64,000 nucleotides of DNA, from NCBI GenBank assembly GCA_046297455.1, contig JBKBIT010000012.1:57601-121600 (forward strand), given 5' to 3'. This document shows, piece by piece, positions 35,392-46,044 of the stretch; the first letter of the stretch is position 1, and each line of letters starts with the position of its first letter. The notes beneath the pieces were generated by a model. It was not told the DNA's origin and searched no databases. It worked only from the letters and a program-made list of their open reading frames with translations. Source of the stretch: ZYF759 sp046297455 (GTDB lineage: Bacteria; Pseudomonadota; Alphaproteobacteria; Rhizobiales; Rhizobiaceae). A program made the position numbers and the translations under genes.

Positions 35392-36932
35392 CCGTCACCC
35401 TCCGGCCCGGCTCGGTTTCGCTGTTCGAACTCGAGGCCATCTGGCGCGATGGCGGGGCCGTCCAGCTCGACCCTTCCTGCCGCCCTGCTGTCGAGAAAGC
35501 CGCCAGGCGCATTGCCGAGATCGCAGGCGGTGACGCGGCCGTGTACGGCATCAATACCGGCTTTGGAAAACTCGCCTCCGTGCGCATCGCGGCGGAGGAT
35601 GTCGCCACACTGCAGCGCAACCTCATCCTGTCGCATTGCTGTGGTGTCGGCGATCCGCTGGCGCCGGAGATCGTGCGCCTGATAATGGCGCTGAAGCTTG
35701 TCTCGCTTGGCCGTGGCGCCTCCGGGGTAAGGCCCGAGATTGTCGAGTTAATCGAGGCGATGCTGGCAACTGAAATCTTGCCCATCATCCCCGAGAAGGG
35801 TTCTGTCGGCGCCTCGGGTGACCTCGCGCCCTTGGCACATATGGCCGCCGCGATGATTGGTGAGGGCGAGGCAGTTTTCGCCGGCGCGCGCATGCCGGCG
35901 GCACAGGCTCTTGCCAAGGCCGGACTTGCCCCGGTCCAACTGGCGGCCAAGGAGGGTCTGGCTCTCATCAACGGCACCCAGGTCTCGACAGCACTCGCGC
36001 TTGTTGGCCTGTTTCGTGCCCATCGCGCTGCCAGGGCCGCACTCGTCACCGGCGCCATGTCGACAGATGCGGCGATGGGATCTTCTGCTCCTTTTCATCC
36101 TGAGATCCACAGCCTTCGCGGACATCGCGGTCAGATCGACACGGCGGCCGCGCTCTGGCAACTGCTGGAAGGATCGCAGATTCGCGAAAGCCATCTCGAC
36201 GGCGACGAGCGCGTGCAGGACCCCTACTGCATCCGCTGTCAGCCTCAGGTCGACGGCGCGTCGCTGGACATCCTGCGCATGGCGGCCAGGACGCTGGCGA
36301 TCGAGGCCAATGCCGTGACCGACAATCCGCTGGTCCTCTCTGATGGCTCGGTCGTCTCTGGCGGCAACTTTCACGCCGAACCGGTAGCTTTCGCAGCGGA
36401 TCAGATTGCTCTCGCCGTATGCGAGATCGGGGCCATTGCACAAAGGCGCGTTGCGCTGCTGGTCGATCCCACGCTCTCTTTCGGCCTGCCACCCTTCCTG
36501 GCGGCCGAACCCGGGCTCAATTCCGGTTTCATGATCGCCGAGGTCACCTCTGCCGCTCTCATGTCGGAGAACAAGCAGCTGGCCTATCCGGCATCCGTCG
36601 ACTCCACGCCGACCTCGGCCAACCAGGAAGATCACGTGTCGATGGCATGCCATGGTGCACGCCGGTTGCTTCAAATGACGGAGAATCTGTTTGGGATCAT
36701 CGGCATAGAGGCAGCGACGGCAGCGCAAGGCATCGACTTCCGCGTCCCGCTCAAGACGAGTGCGGAACTGACGAGCGCGCACGCGGCGATCCGCGCCGTC
36801 ATGCCGACGCTCACTGCCGATCGCTACATGGCCCCCGACCTTGAGGCAGTCATCGAACTGGTGCGGTCCGGCAAGCTCAATGCGAGTGTGGCGGAAGGGA
36901 TATTGCCGGTCTTGACGGAGTCTGGTGCATGA
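35388..36932 (+). CDS. hutH: histidine ammonia-lyase HutH
   Basis: The protein is 514 residues. The autocatalytic MIO cofactor triad Ala142-Ser143-Gly144 is present in GSVGASGDLAPLAHM. It deaminates histidine to urocanate, the first step and the source of the HutC inducer. It overlaps hutI and hutG by four bases on each side. Confidence 0.97.
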   Translation: MTVTLRPGSVSLFELEAIWRDGGAVQLDPSCRPAVEKAARRIAEIAGGDAAVYGINTGFGKLASVRIAAEDVATLQRNLILSHCCGVGDPLAPEIVRLIMALKLVSLGRGASGVRPEIVELIEAMLATEILPIIPEKGSVGASGDLAPLAHMAAAMIGEGEAVFAGARMPAAQALAKAGLAPVQLAAKEGLALINGTQVSTALALVGLFRAHRAARAALVTGAMSTDAAMGSSAPFHPEIHSLRGHRGQIDTAAALWQLLEGSQIRESHLDGDERVQDPYCIRCQPQVDGASLDILRMAARTLAIEANAVTDNPLVLSDGSVVSGGNFHAEPVAFAADQIALAVCEIGAIAQRRVALLVDPTLSFGLPPFLAAEPGLNSGFMIAEVTSAALMSENKQLAYPASVDSTPTSANQEDHVSMACHGARRLLQMTENLFGIIGIEAATAAQGIDFRVPLKTSAELTSAHAAIRAVMPTLTADRYMAPDLEAVIELVRSGKLNASVAEGILPVLTESGA

Positions 36933-37743
36933 ACCCCGTCGAAATTACCGAAGGCACATCGCCGGTCATACTGGGCATGCCGCACACCGGCACCCACGTG
37001 CCGGACGAAATCCTCGGCCGCCTCAACGAGGAAGGCCGCAGATTGCGCGATACGGACTGGCATATCGACCGGCTCTATCAGGGGCTGTTGCCGAACGCCA
37101 CAACCGTGCGCGCGACGTTCCATCGCTATGTGATCGATGCCAACCGCGACCCTGAAGGCCTCAGCCTTTATCCGGGCCAGAACACGACCGGGCTGGTGCC
37201 GCTGACCGATTTCGACAACCAGCCGATCTGGAAGAACGGCGAGGCCCCCGACGATGCGGAGACCGCGCGGCGCATCGCGGCGTTCCACCGGCCCTATCAC
37301 ACAGCGCTCGAAGCCGAGATCGGGCGGGTGAAGGCCCTACACGGCATTGTCGTGCTCTACGATTGCCATTCGATCCGCTCGCGCTGCCCGTTCCTGTTCG
37401 AGGGCAAACTGCCCGATCTCAATATCGGCACCGACGGCGGCCGGACCTGCGCGCCAGCCATCGAGGCCGCCGCCGCGACCATGGCCGAGGCCGCCGAGGG
37501 CTACAGCCACATCGTCAACGGCCGGTTTCGCGGTGGCTGGACCACGCGCCACTATGGCCGTCCCGACGCAGGCATCCACGCCATCCAGATGGAGATCGCG
37601 CAGTCGGCCTATCTCGACACCGAGACGCCGCCCTTCGCCTATGACCAGGACAAGGCCGCCGCCCTTCGCCTTCACCTTGGCGCCATCCTCGAACGCCTCG
37701 AAACGATCGCGCTCGGCATGGCCGCCGCAACCGGAGACCGCAG

Positions 37744-37747
<4 letters not shown>
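36929..37747 (+). CDS. hutG: N-formylglutamate deformylase HutG
   Basis: The protein is 272 residues of the N-formylglutamate amidohydrolase family. Visible are GMPHTGTHVP near residue 15, DTDWHIDRLY-like RDTDWHIDRLYQG, VIDANRDPEG and YDCHSIRSRCPFLFEG. It makes glutamate and formate in the last step after HutF. It is coupled by 4-base overlaps to hutH and hutU. Confidence 0.93.
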
Positions 37748-39411
<1,664 letters not shown>

Positions 39412-39432
39412 GCAGTGGCGAGATTGGCTTCT

Positions 39433-39465
39433 GCGCGAGCGATTGACCGGACAGGTCGCTCGCGC
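39433..39465 (+). terminator. perfect 10-bp hairpin after hutU
   Basis: GCGCGAGCGA (39433-39442) pairs perfectly with TCGCTCGCGC (39456-39465) over a 13-base loop, 21 bases after the hutU stop. No T-run follows. It mirrors the hairpin at 32003-32037 on the other side of the hut block. Confidence 0.55.
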
Positions 39466-39477
39466 TAAGCCCATCAC

Positions 39478-39849
39478 ATGATCGTGAGTCAGGCCCTCGG
39501 AAAACGTCTTGCTGCAGCGTGGATCGCGCTGGCGCTGGCCGTTCTCGGGCTGGGCCACAATCATGCACCGGTCCACCCTTCTGATCCGGTGCTTGCAGCC
39601 TACCTGCAGGCCGGCGGCTCCCTCGAGGATCTGTGCCTGTCGGAAGCAGGCGGCCAAGGCGATCCCGCATACGAGCATTGTCCCGTCTGCGCGATTGCCA
39701 AAGCGACGACGCTCCCGTCATCCCAGGCCCTTGTGGTCCAGATCGCCGTTGCGGACGCGCTCTTTTTCGCGCCGGCCGCCCGTCACCTGGCGAAGGCCCA
39801 TGTCCCCCGTGCGCCCCCGGCGCGCGGCCCGCCGTCCCCTCTCGTCTGA
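39478..39849 (+). CDS. DUF2946-like small protein with CPVC motif (right copy)
   Basis: The protein is 123 residues. An N-terminal hydrophobic segment (LAAAWIALALAVLGLGHNH) is followed by LEDLC, a HCPVC motif and a second hydrophobic stretch (VVQIAVADALFFAP). The layout matches small copper-locus proteins of the DUF2946 type and the left copy at 31540. No clear ribosome site lies before the ATG, so the start is unsure. It precedes YcnI and CopCD on the same strand. Confidence 0.62.
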   Translation: MIVSQALGKRLAAAWIALALAVLGLGHNHAPVHPSDPVLAAYLQAGGSLEDLCLSEAGGQGDPAYEHCPVCAIAKATTLPSSQALVVQIAVADALFFAPAARHLAKAHVPRAPPARGPPSPLV

Positions 39850-40212
39850 AGTTTTGTACGTCCGGTCGACGACGACCGGCACCGCTTCTTTGCGCGAGAG
39901 AGTAAGCATGCTTCCAGCACCCAGATAAGCGACGAGACGCCACCGATGCCCTTGGCAGCGGCGACCGTGATTGCGGTCTGCGTTCCATCGGCAACGGCAC
40001 ATCGCGCGTGGCCGATCTGATCCGTGTCGCAGGAGCAACCGGATTACCGACAGCCATTTCGGCGATCTCGTTGCCTTCCAAGAAAGCCCGACGGACGACG
40101 CGTTCCTGTCCGATCCGGCCCACGCCAATCCTTGGCCAATCGACCATCCGGCCAGGTCCGGTGCTGCAGCCCCCTGATACCGCAGACCCTTCATGAAACA
40201 GGAGAAAAGACC
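39850..40212. other. 363-bp region without a convincing gene; one hairpin
   Basis: No reading frame here resembles a known family. A perfect 7-bp hairpin CCGGTCG-acga-CGACCGG (39862-39879) follows the stop at 39849 and, with TTCTTT further on, could be a weak terminator. The AGGAGAAAAG just before 40213 is the ribosome site of the YcnI gene. The promoter for the ycnI-copCD pair is probably within this stretch, but I could not pick one with confidence. Confidence 0.5.
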
Positions 40213-40824
40213 ATGAAGAATACTATTGTTGCCCTCGCCACGCTGGCCGTAGCGCTGCCGTTGGCGGCATCGTCGGCTTTTGCCCATGCCACGTTCGAGC
40301 AGACCGAGGTCACTCAGAATGCTACCGCAAGAATGGTGGTTCGCGTGCCTCACGGCTGCGGCGATCTGCCGACGCTGCGGGTGCGTGTTGCCATTCCCGA
40401 CGGCATTCATTCGGTGCAGCCCATGCCCAAGGCTGGATGGGAAACCGAAACGGAACGCGGCCCGTTGTCTGCAACCTACGAGCGCTACGGGCGGGAGATC
40501 ACCGAAGGTGTTCGCGAGATCGTCTGGACGGGCGAACTGCGCAGCGACTTCTACGACGAGTTCGTCTTCCGCGCCTACATCACCGATGACGTACCGGCCG
40601 GCGAGATGCTCTACATCCCCGTCGTGCAGGAATGCCCGGAAGGCGAGGCAGAGCGCTGGATCGAGATCCCGGCGGAAGGCCAGTCGGCTGGCGATCTGCG
40701 CTATCCCGCGCCGGGCGTGATGGTGCTGCCCGCCGCCAACCACGGCCACTCGCACGGACACAGCCATGGCCATTCGCATGACGAAGGCGAGGACGACGAT
40801 CACGGCCACAGCCACGCAAACTGA
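40213..40824 (+). CDS. YcnI-family periplasmic copper-binding protein with His-rich tail
   Basis: The protein is 203 residues. A signal peptide ends SSAFA, leaving His as the first mature residue (HATFEQTEV), as needed for the family's copper site. A conserved Trp is in KAGWETE. After the DUF1775 domain comes a tail with ten histidines in repeated HGHS units and an acidic insert, probably an additional metal sink. It lies upstream of the CopC-CopD fusion, its usual partner. Confidence 0.9.
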   Translation: MKNTIVALATLAVALPLAASSAFAHATFEQTEVTQNATARMVVRVPHGCGDLPTLRVRVAIPDGIHSVQPMPKAGWETETERGPLSATYERYGREITEGVREIVWTGELRSDFYDEFVFRAYITDDVPAGEMLYIPVVQECPEGEAERWIEIPAEGQSAGDLRYPAPGVMVLPAANHGHSHGHSHGHSHDEGEDDDHGHSHAN

Positions 40825-40835
40825 GGTATTTTCTC

Positions 40836-40863
40836 AGGCCGGGGGGATCGCTCCTCCCGGCCT
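40836..40863 (+). terminator. 12-bp intercistronic hairpin between ycnI and copCD
   Basis: AGGCCGGGGGGA and TCCTCCCGGCCT form a 12-bp stem with one G-U pair and a TCGC tetraloop, 11 bases after the YcnI stop. No T-run follows. It could reduce expression of the membrane protein relative to YcnI. Confidence 0.6.
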
Positions 40864-40949
40864 CCAACCGTTGGCGCACTGCGCTGCACTTGCCGCCCCT
40901 CGATGCATGCAAGACATTGGTCGGGCAGCGTTCGACAGAGAGGTGCAAA

Positions 40950-42479
40950 ATGACCGCCAGACCCCTGCTCGTGCTGCTGATCGCGCTTCTCCTGCCGATG
41001 CAGGCATGGGCGCACGCCCAGTTGCGGGGAGCCGAACCGGAAGCCGGTGCGCTGGTCGATGAGGCGCCGACTGAGATCGTGCTGACCTTCAACGAACCGA
41101 TCGCGCCGCTTCAGGCGCGCTGGTTCGCGCCCGATGGCAGCGCGCAGGACGCCCAATCGCGCGCCAGCGGCAACGACCTTGTCGTCACAGTGCCCGACGG
41201 CATCGAACAGGGCACGCAGGCGCTGAGCTGGCGTGTCGTATCTGCCGACGGCCATCCGGTCGGCGGAACCCATGTCTTTTCCATCGGCGTCGAAACCGGG
41301 CCGCCCGAGGCTCAGTCCGCGCCCGCCCCCTGGCCTGCCGCCATCGCGCGCGGCCTCATCACACTTGCGCTGGCTTTCGGCGTTGGAGGGTTGCTCTGGC
41401 AGGCACTGTCGGGCCTGCCGGTTCCCGGCGCGCGGATGGCGGCACTCCTCACGGTGCCTGCTGCCGGACTGATGCTGGGCACCCAGACAATGGACATGGC
41501 CGGTAGCGGGCTGGCCGTTCTGGCCAGCGGTGCGGCCTGGAGCACAGCGCTCTTCAGCCCCTACGGCCCGGCAGTGATCTTCGGCGCGCTTGCCGGCCTT
41601 CTTGCGCTTGGCGCGCGCGGCGACAGATGGCTGCTGATGCTCGCCTGGTTTCTGGCAGCTCTGTCCTTTGCGGTGGCCGGCCATGCGGCGCGTGCCGAGC
41701 CCGTCTGGCTGATGGGCCCGCTGGTCTTCCTCCACGCGCTTGCGCTGATCTTCTGGGCAGGCGCGCTGCCCGGGCTTTTCTCGGCGCTGCGAGCGCCGGA
41801 TGCTGCAGAGCGGATGGCACGTTTTTCCAGCTTCGCCCTGCCGATGGTCGTATTGCTTGTCGCCTCGGGCGGCATACTCGCCTTCCGCCAGATCGAGACG
41901 CCGCAGGCACTGCTGACCACCGCCTATGGTTGGGTCTTTCTGGCCAAGATGGTCTTGGTGCTGGCAATTCTGGCGCTCGCGCTGCGTCACCGCTTTGCGC
42001 TGACGCCGGCGCTTGCCGCCAATGCCGAGGCTGGCCGGCCGGCTTTTGCACGCTCTTTGAGGCTGGAACTGGTGTTGATGGTCGCGATCCTGGCGCTGAC
42101 CGCCGCCTTTCGCATGACGCCGCCGCCCCGCGCCATCGCCGAGATGCCTGAAAGCCGGGTCGAATTGCATATCCATGGCCCGGACGCGATGGCCGATGTC
42201 GTCCTCATCCCTGGCCGTCCGGGCCAGAACAGGGTCGAGATCATGGTGACGGACGGTGATTTTCAGCCCTTCACGCCACTGGAGGTGACGCTGTTCTTCA
42301 GCCGGCCCGCCGATGGGCTGGAGCCGATCGAGCTTCGTGCCGAACTTCGTGAGGACGGGCTATGGCACGCCGGCCCCGTCCACCTGCCGCCGGGCGGGCC
42401 TCTCGACGTGGTGGCAGATATCCTGATCACGGATTTCCGCAAGGCGCTTATCGCAGGCGAGCTGCAACTGCTGCCCTGA
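40950..42479 (+). CDS. CopC-CopD fusion copper-import/resistance protein
   Basis: The protein is 509 residues. A signal peptide (LLVLLIALLLPMQAWA) precedes a CopC domain whose mature N-terminus starts HAQL and which has DGHPVGGTHVF, both expected Cu(II) ligands. About eight membrane helices of the CopD type follow (~140-400), then a ~105-residue C-terminal beta domain outside the membrane. I use the ATG at 40950 with AGAGAGGT upstream; a longer reading from 40890 hides the signal peptide. The protein likely moves copper inward with YcnI, for oxidase assembly. Confidence 0.88.
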   Translation: MTARPLLVLLIALLLPMQAWAHAQLRGAEPEAGALVDEAPTEIVLTFNEPIAPLQARWFAPDGSAQDAQSRASGNDLVVTVPDGIEQGTQALSWRVVSADGHPVGGTHVFSIGVETGPPEAQSAPAPWPAAIARGLITLALAFGVGGLLWQALSGLPVPGARMAALLTVPAAGLMLGTQTMDMAGSGLAVLASGAAWSTALFSPYGPAVIFGALAGLLALGARGDRWLLMLAWFLAALSFAVAGHAARAEPVWLMGPLVFLHALALIFWAGALPGLFSALRAPDAAERMARFSSFALPMVVLLVASGGILAFRQIETPQALLTTAYGWVFLAKMVLVLAILALALRHRFALTPALAANAEAGRPAFARSLRLELVLMVAILALTAAFRMTPPPRAIAEMPESRVELHIHGPDAMADVVLIPGRPGQNRVEIMVTDGDFQPFTPLEVTLFFSRPADGLEPIELRAELREDGLWHAGPVHLPPGGPLDVVADILITDFRKALIAGELQLLP

Positions 42480-42557
42480 AATCATGGAAAGGCTCGGCGC
42501 TGCCACCAAACCCCAGCACCCGCTGCAGTGAATGCAAGTCTGCTGTGCCAGCAAAAA

Positions 42558-43385
42558 TCAAGCAGGCTTGCGGGCGGCAAATCGCGCGCCGCCCAGAACG
42601 CTGTCTCCCACCAGGGAAACGAAACGCACATAGGCGCGGTAGAACGCGTCTTCACCGGGCGGCGTGCCGGCGGCCTCGGCCTCTGCTCGCATCCGCTTGA
42701 ACATCGCAAGCCGGTCGCGAAGGATGTCAGCCCAGTCGGCCGTGAGGTCCTCGACCCGCTCGAGGTCGAAACCCGCGGCCTCAAGCCCTGCCTTGTATTG
42801 CGGAATCGACCAGAGATTGACCACGGCGATGCCCTCCTTCAGCAATGCCATGTCGTCCGCCGACGGTGGCGCATGAGCGATCCAGTCCGTGAAGGCCAGC
42901 CGCCCACCCGGGCGCAGCAGGCGGAACGCTTCGGCCAGAACATCGGGCTTGTGCGGAATGTGAAGGAAGGCCTCCTGGCTGAGCACCACGTCCGCACTGG
43001 CGTCCGGCAGCGGGCATGCCGTCACGTCCCCTTCGATCACGCGAACCTGTTCGCCAAGACCGACCAGCGCTGTCAGGCGCTGGGCGCCGGCAACACGGGC
43101 GGGGGTCAATTCGACGCCTGTTACATGCACCCCGTAGCGAAAGGCGAAATAGCGCGCCGGTCCACCTAGCCCTGCGCAGAAGTCGACCACGTCGAGACCC
43201 GGCGCGAGCTGCGCACTCGCGGCAAGCGCCTCGTTGGCGGCCAGCCCGCCATAGTGATCCTGATCGTGGGCGAAAAGGTCTTCTGCGGTCAGTCCGTCCA
43301 GCCCGCCATGAGCCGCGCGCAGACGCGTCTCGATGATGCCGGTCGAAATTGGATGGCCGGTGTAAAAGTCGATTGTTGAACTCAC
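42558..43385 (-). CDS. class I SAM-dependent methyltransferase, substrate unknown
   Basis: The protein is 275 residues and starts with GTG after a GGGGGG run. The SAM-binding motif VVDFCAGLGGPARYF lies near residues 66-80, GVEL at the end of the second strand, GDVTACPLPDASADVVLSQ in the middle and LRPGGRLAFTDW. It resembles small-molecule N- or C-methyltransferases more than BchM. It follows bchP on the same strand after 134 bases, the place where many clusters have idi. A role in pigment, quinone or betaine chemistry is possible but not shown. Confidence 0.75.
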   Translation of the reverse strand: MSSTIDFYTGHPISTGIIETRLRAAHGGLDGLTAEDLFAHDQDHYGGLAANEALAASAQLAPGLDVVDFCAGLGGPARYFAFRYGVHVTGVELTPARVAGAQRLTALVGLGEQVRVIEGDVTACPLPDASADVVLSQEAFLHIPHKPDVLAEAFRLLRPGGRLAFTDWIAHAPPSADDMALLKEGIAVVNLWSIPQYKAGLEAAGFDLERVEDLTADWADILRDRLAMFKRMRAEAEAAGTPPGEDAFYRAYVRFVSLVGDSVLGGARFAARKPA

Positions 43386-43519
43386 TGCGCCCCCCGATGC
43401 CGTTCAAGCCAGGACGCGCCGGGGCTCGAAGCCTCAGCGCCCAACCCGCTTCCTCCTGGCGGCAGCATCCTCCGGGCCGTCAAAATGATCAAGCCGGGGT
43501 TCTCTCGAATCGGGACCGA

Positions 43520-44698
43520 TTATGTGATGGCCAGCCGGGCCATGTGGGCGAGGTCCTTGAAGAAGACCCGAACATGAGCGAGCGGATCGGTGCGCACGAG
43601 CCGCTTGTTGAGATAGGATTCCCAGGTCAGACGCTGGACATCGGGATCGTTGCAGATCGCCACAAAACGCTCCCGACGGCGATCGGTCTTGTACCAGAAG
43701 CCCTGCATCAGGCCGAGGATCATGAAAACCCGCCCATGTTCGCGCATGAACTTCTTGCGTGGCTGGGCCAGTGCGCGGACCGCTCCAGTGGCGAGAAATG
43801 CCGCACCGCCCTCCGCCGCGAGCCTGCCGGCGAGCATGGCATAGTAGATGCCTTCGCCAGAGGCCGGTGCAACGACGCCTGCCGCATCGCCCGCAAGGAC
43901 CACGTTGCGCCCGTCGTCCCAGCGTCCGAGTGGCTTCAGAGGAAGGGGCGCCCCTTCCTCGCGGATCGTCTCGCAGTCGGCCAGTCCGCTAACCTCGCGC
44001 AGCAGGCTTGTGGCCTGCTTCAAGTCGTGGCCCTTGACTGCGGTGCCCACGCCAACGCTGGTCGTCTCTCCATGCGGGAACACCCAGCCATAGAAATCAG
44101 GCGACACGCGACCCTGATAGAAGACCTGGCAGCTGCTATCGTCGAAACCTTCCAGCGCAGACGGCGTGCGAATGATCTCGTGATAGGCAAATACATAGGG
44201 TGGGCGTTTGTCCGGGCCGAGTGCCTGGCGGCGAACCTGGGAATTGGCGCCATCGGCCCCGATCACGAGGCGCGCGTGTGCCGTCTGCCTTTCACCGTCC
44301 TGCGTATAGACGATCTCGACACGTCCGTCGGCAAGGCGGCTCAGGCTTTCGAAACGCCCTTCCGCGAGCACGGCGCCGCTGGAAGCCGCGCGCTGTCTCA
44401 GCCATGGATCGAACTCGTCGCGGTCGACCATGCCAACATAGGAGCCGTCGATGGCCATGTCGACTTCAGCCCCCGAGGGCGCGATGATCTTCGCACCGCC
44501 GACGCGGCCGGCCAGAAGCGATGGCGGTATGTCGAAATCCGCCAGAAGCCTTGGCGGAATCGCGCCGCCACAGGGCTTGATGCGGCCGGGCCGGTCGATC
44601 AGGAGAACCTGGTAGCCGTCACAGGCCAGTTCATGCGCGGCAGTCGCCCCGGCAGGGCCACCACCAACCACGATCGCGTCGAACTGCAGGGCTGGCAT
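43520..44698 (-). CDS. bchP: geranylgeranyl reductase BchP
   Basis: The protein is 392 residues. The FAD motif VVGGGPAGATAAHELA is at ~10-25, RPGRIKPCGGAIPP follows, VIGADGANSQVRR is in the middle and VVLAGDAAGVVAPASGEGIYYAMLAG near residue 270 is diagnostic of BchP/ChlP. It reduces the geranylgeranyl tail of bacteriochlorophyll to phytyl. GAGGTGAG precedes the ATG. It is the third gene of the bchG - ORF428 - bchP operon. Confidence 0.95.
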   Translation of the reverse strand: MPALQFDAIVVGGGPAGATAAHELACDGYQVLLIDRPGRIKPCGGAIPPRLLADFDIPPSLLAGRVGGAKIIAPSGAEVDMAIDGSYVGMVDRDEFDPWLRQRAASSGAVLAEGRFESLSRLADGRVEIVYTQDGERQTAHARLVIGADGANSQVRRQALGPDKRPPYVFAYHEIIRTPSALEGFDDSSCQVFYQGRVSPDFYGWVFPHGETTSVGVGTAVKGHDLKQATSLLREVSGLADCETIREEGAPLPLKPLGRWDDGRNVVLAGDAAGVVAPASGEGIYYAMLAGRLAAEGGAAFLATGAVRALAQPRKKFMREHGRVFMILGLMQGFWYKTDRRRERFVAICNDPDVQRLTWESYLNKRLVRTDPLAHVRVFFKDLAHMARLAIT

Positions 44699-44706
44699 GG
44701 CTCACC

Positions 44707-46044
44707 TCATTCGGCTGGGGTTGCGTGTGCGATGGTTTCGGGCGGTCGACTGGCAGGCTCGATCCGCGTCACGGCAATGCGGGCCGCCAATGCTGCGGCG
44801 ATCAGGAAGACGAACGCCTCGGCGGCGAAGACCAGTCCGTAGGAAAAGGAAATCTGGCCGCTAAGCCAGCGGGCGATGTCGACCGAGGCCGTCCCCACCA
44901 GCCCGCCGAGGCCGAAGGCAATCGCCTGCGCGGCGCCCCAAAGTCCCATCCGCATGCCCGTCCGTTCAGGACCGGCGGCCCCCGCCAGCGCCATCATGGA
45001 GCCGATGGCGGCGACGGCGAAGACCCCGTTTGCGAAACCGAGCGCGAAGACATTGGCGCGCAGCGGCCAGATCTCGGGATGGGCAGCGGCGAATGTCAGG
45101 CAGGCAAGGGCAAGCGCGGACGCGATGCAGCCGCCGACGGTGAAGGCACGCAGCGCGCCGGGATAGCGTCTCGACAGCAGGCTGCCGGCCACGCCCGTGA
45201 GCACCATGCCGAGGAAAACTCCACCATGTTGTACTCCCGCAAGCCGTGTCGTCTCCCCCGGCGTCCAGCCGAAGACGAGACCCGCAAACGGCTCCAGGAT
45301 CAGGTCCTGCGCGCTGAAGGCCAGCATGGAAACAAATACGAAGATGGTGAAGAGGCGCGCTGTGGGATCTGCCCAGGCATCGGCGAGGCTGCGCCGAAAG
45401 GAAACCGGCGCGCGCAAGGAGTGCTCGTCGCGGCGGGGCAGCAGTGAAGCCTCCAGCCGCCACAGTGCCAAGGAGGTCAACACAACGGCAGCCACTGCGG
45501 TCGCCGCGACAACGGCAATGAGCCTTCCAAACGAGAAGGGTTCGAGCATTCCGCCGGCGATCGTAGCGGTCACCGCCATGCCCGCGATCATCATGAGCCA
45601 CACTATGGTGGCGGCAGCGGGCCGGCGCGTAGGCGCCACTGTCGATGCCAGCAGTGCCAAAAGTGAGGTGCCGGCCGCACCAACCCCGATACCAATGAGT
45701 ACGAAATCCAGAAATGCCAGGAAAAGCCCCAGAGCCATATTCTGGGACATTACGGCGACCGCCAGGGAAGCCCCGGCTGCTCCAAGTCCGAGCAGTGCAA
45801 CACCGCCGATGATCCAACGCGTTCGCCTGCCACCGACATCCGATGCGTGGCCCCACACGGGGCGCAGCATTTGTACACCATAATGGAGTCCGACCAGAAG
45901 ACCGGGCACGATCGCCGCCATCGACAGTTCGACCACCATGACACGGTTCAGGGTCGCGGTGACGAGAACCACGATCGACCCGATCGCGGTCTGGACGAGG
46001 CCCAGCCGCAAAATGCCGATCCATCCCAGCGTGCGGTTCATCAT
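44707..46044 (-). CDS. PucC/BCD-family major facilitator protein (ORF428 type)
   Basis: The protein is 445 residues with about 12 membrane helices. The PucC family signature is seen in LVTATLNRVMVVELSMAA and RRTRWIIGG. Its place between bchG and bchP identifies it with ORF428 of Rhodobacter clusters, thought to carry or channel pigment during assembly. The start ATGATGA at 46044 overlaps the bchG stop, so translation is coupled; the longer reading to 46473 lies inside bchG and is not real. A second family member, LhaA, is at 58251. Confidence 0.9.
   Translation of the reverse strand: MMNRTLGWIGILRLGLVQTAIGSIVVLVTATLNRVMVVELSMAAIVPGLLVGLHYGVQMLRPVWGHASDVGGRRTRWIIGGVALLGLGAAGASLAVAVMSQNMALGLFLAFLDFVLIGIGVGAAGTSLLALLASTVAPTRRPAAATIVWLMMIAGMAVTATIAGGMLEPFSFGRLIAVVAATAVAAVVLTSLALWRLEASLLPRRDEHSLRAPVSFRRSLADAWADPTARLFTIFVFVSMLAFSAQDLILEPFAGLVFGWTPGETTRLAGVQHGGVFLGMVLTGVAGSLLSRRYPGALRAFTVGGCIASALALACLTFAAAHPEIWPLRANVFALGFANGVFAVAAIGSMMALAGAAGPERTGMRMGLWGAAQAIAFGLGGLVGTASVDIARWLSGQISFSYGLVFAAEAFVFLIAAALAARIAVTRIEPASRPPETIAHATPAE

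Noticed and set aside
39850..40212. Several short open frames of 60-140 codons on both strands between the DUF2946-like gene and ycnI
   Set aside because: None has a ribosome site with a plausible N-terminus or a recognisable motif; they overlap each other in conflicting frames.
43386..43519. Possible tRNA-like TTC/GAA stretch in the bchP-methyltransferase gap
   Set aside because: No acceptor stem or cloverleaf pairing could be found around it.
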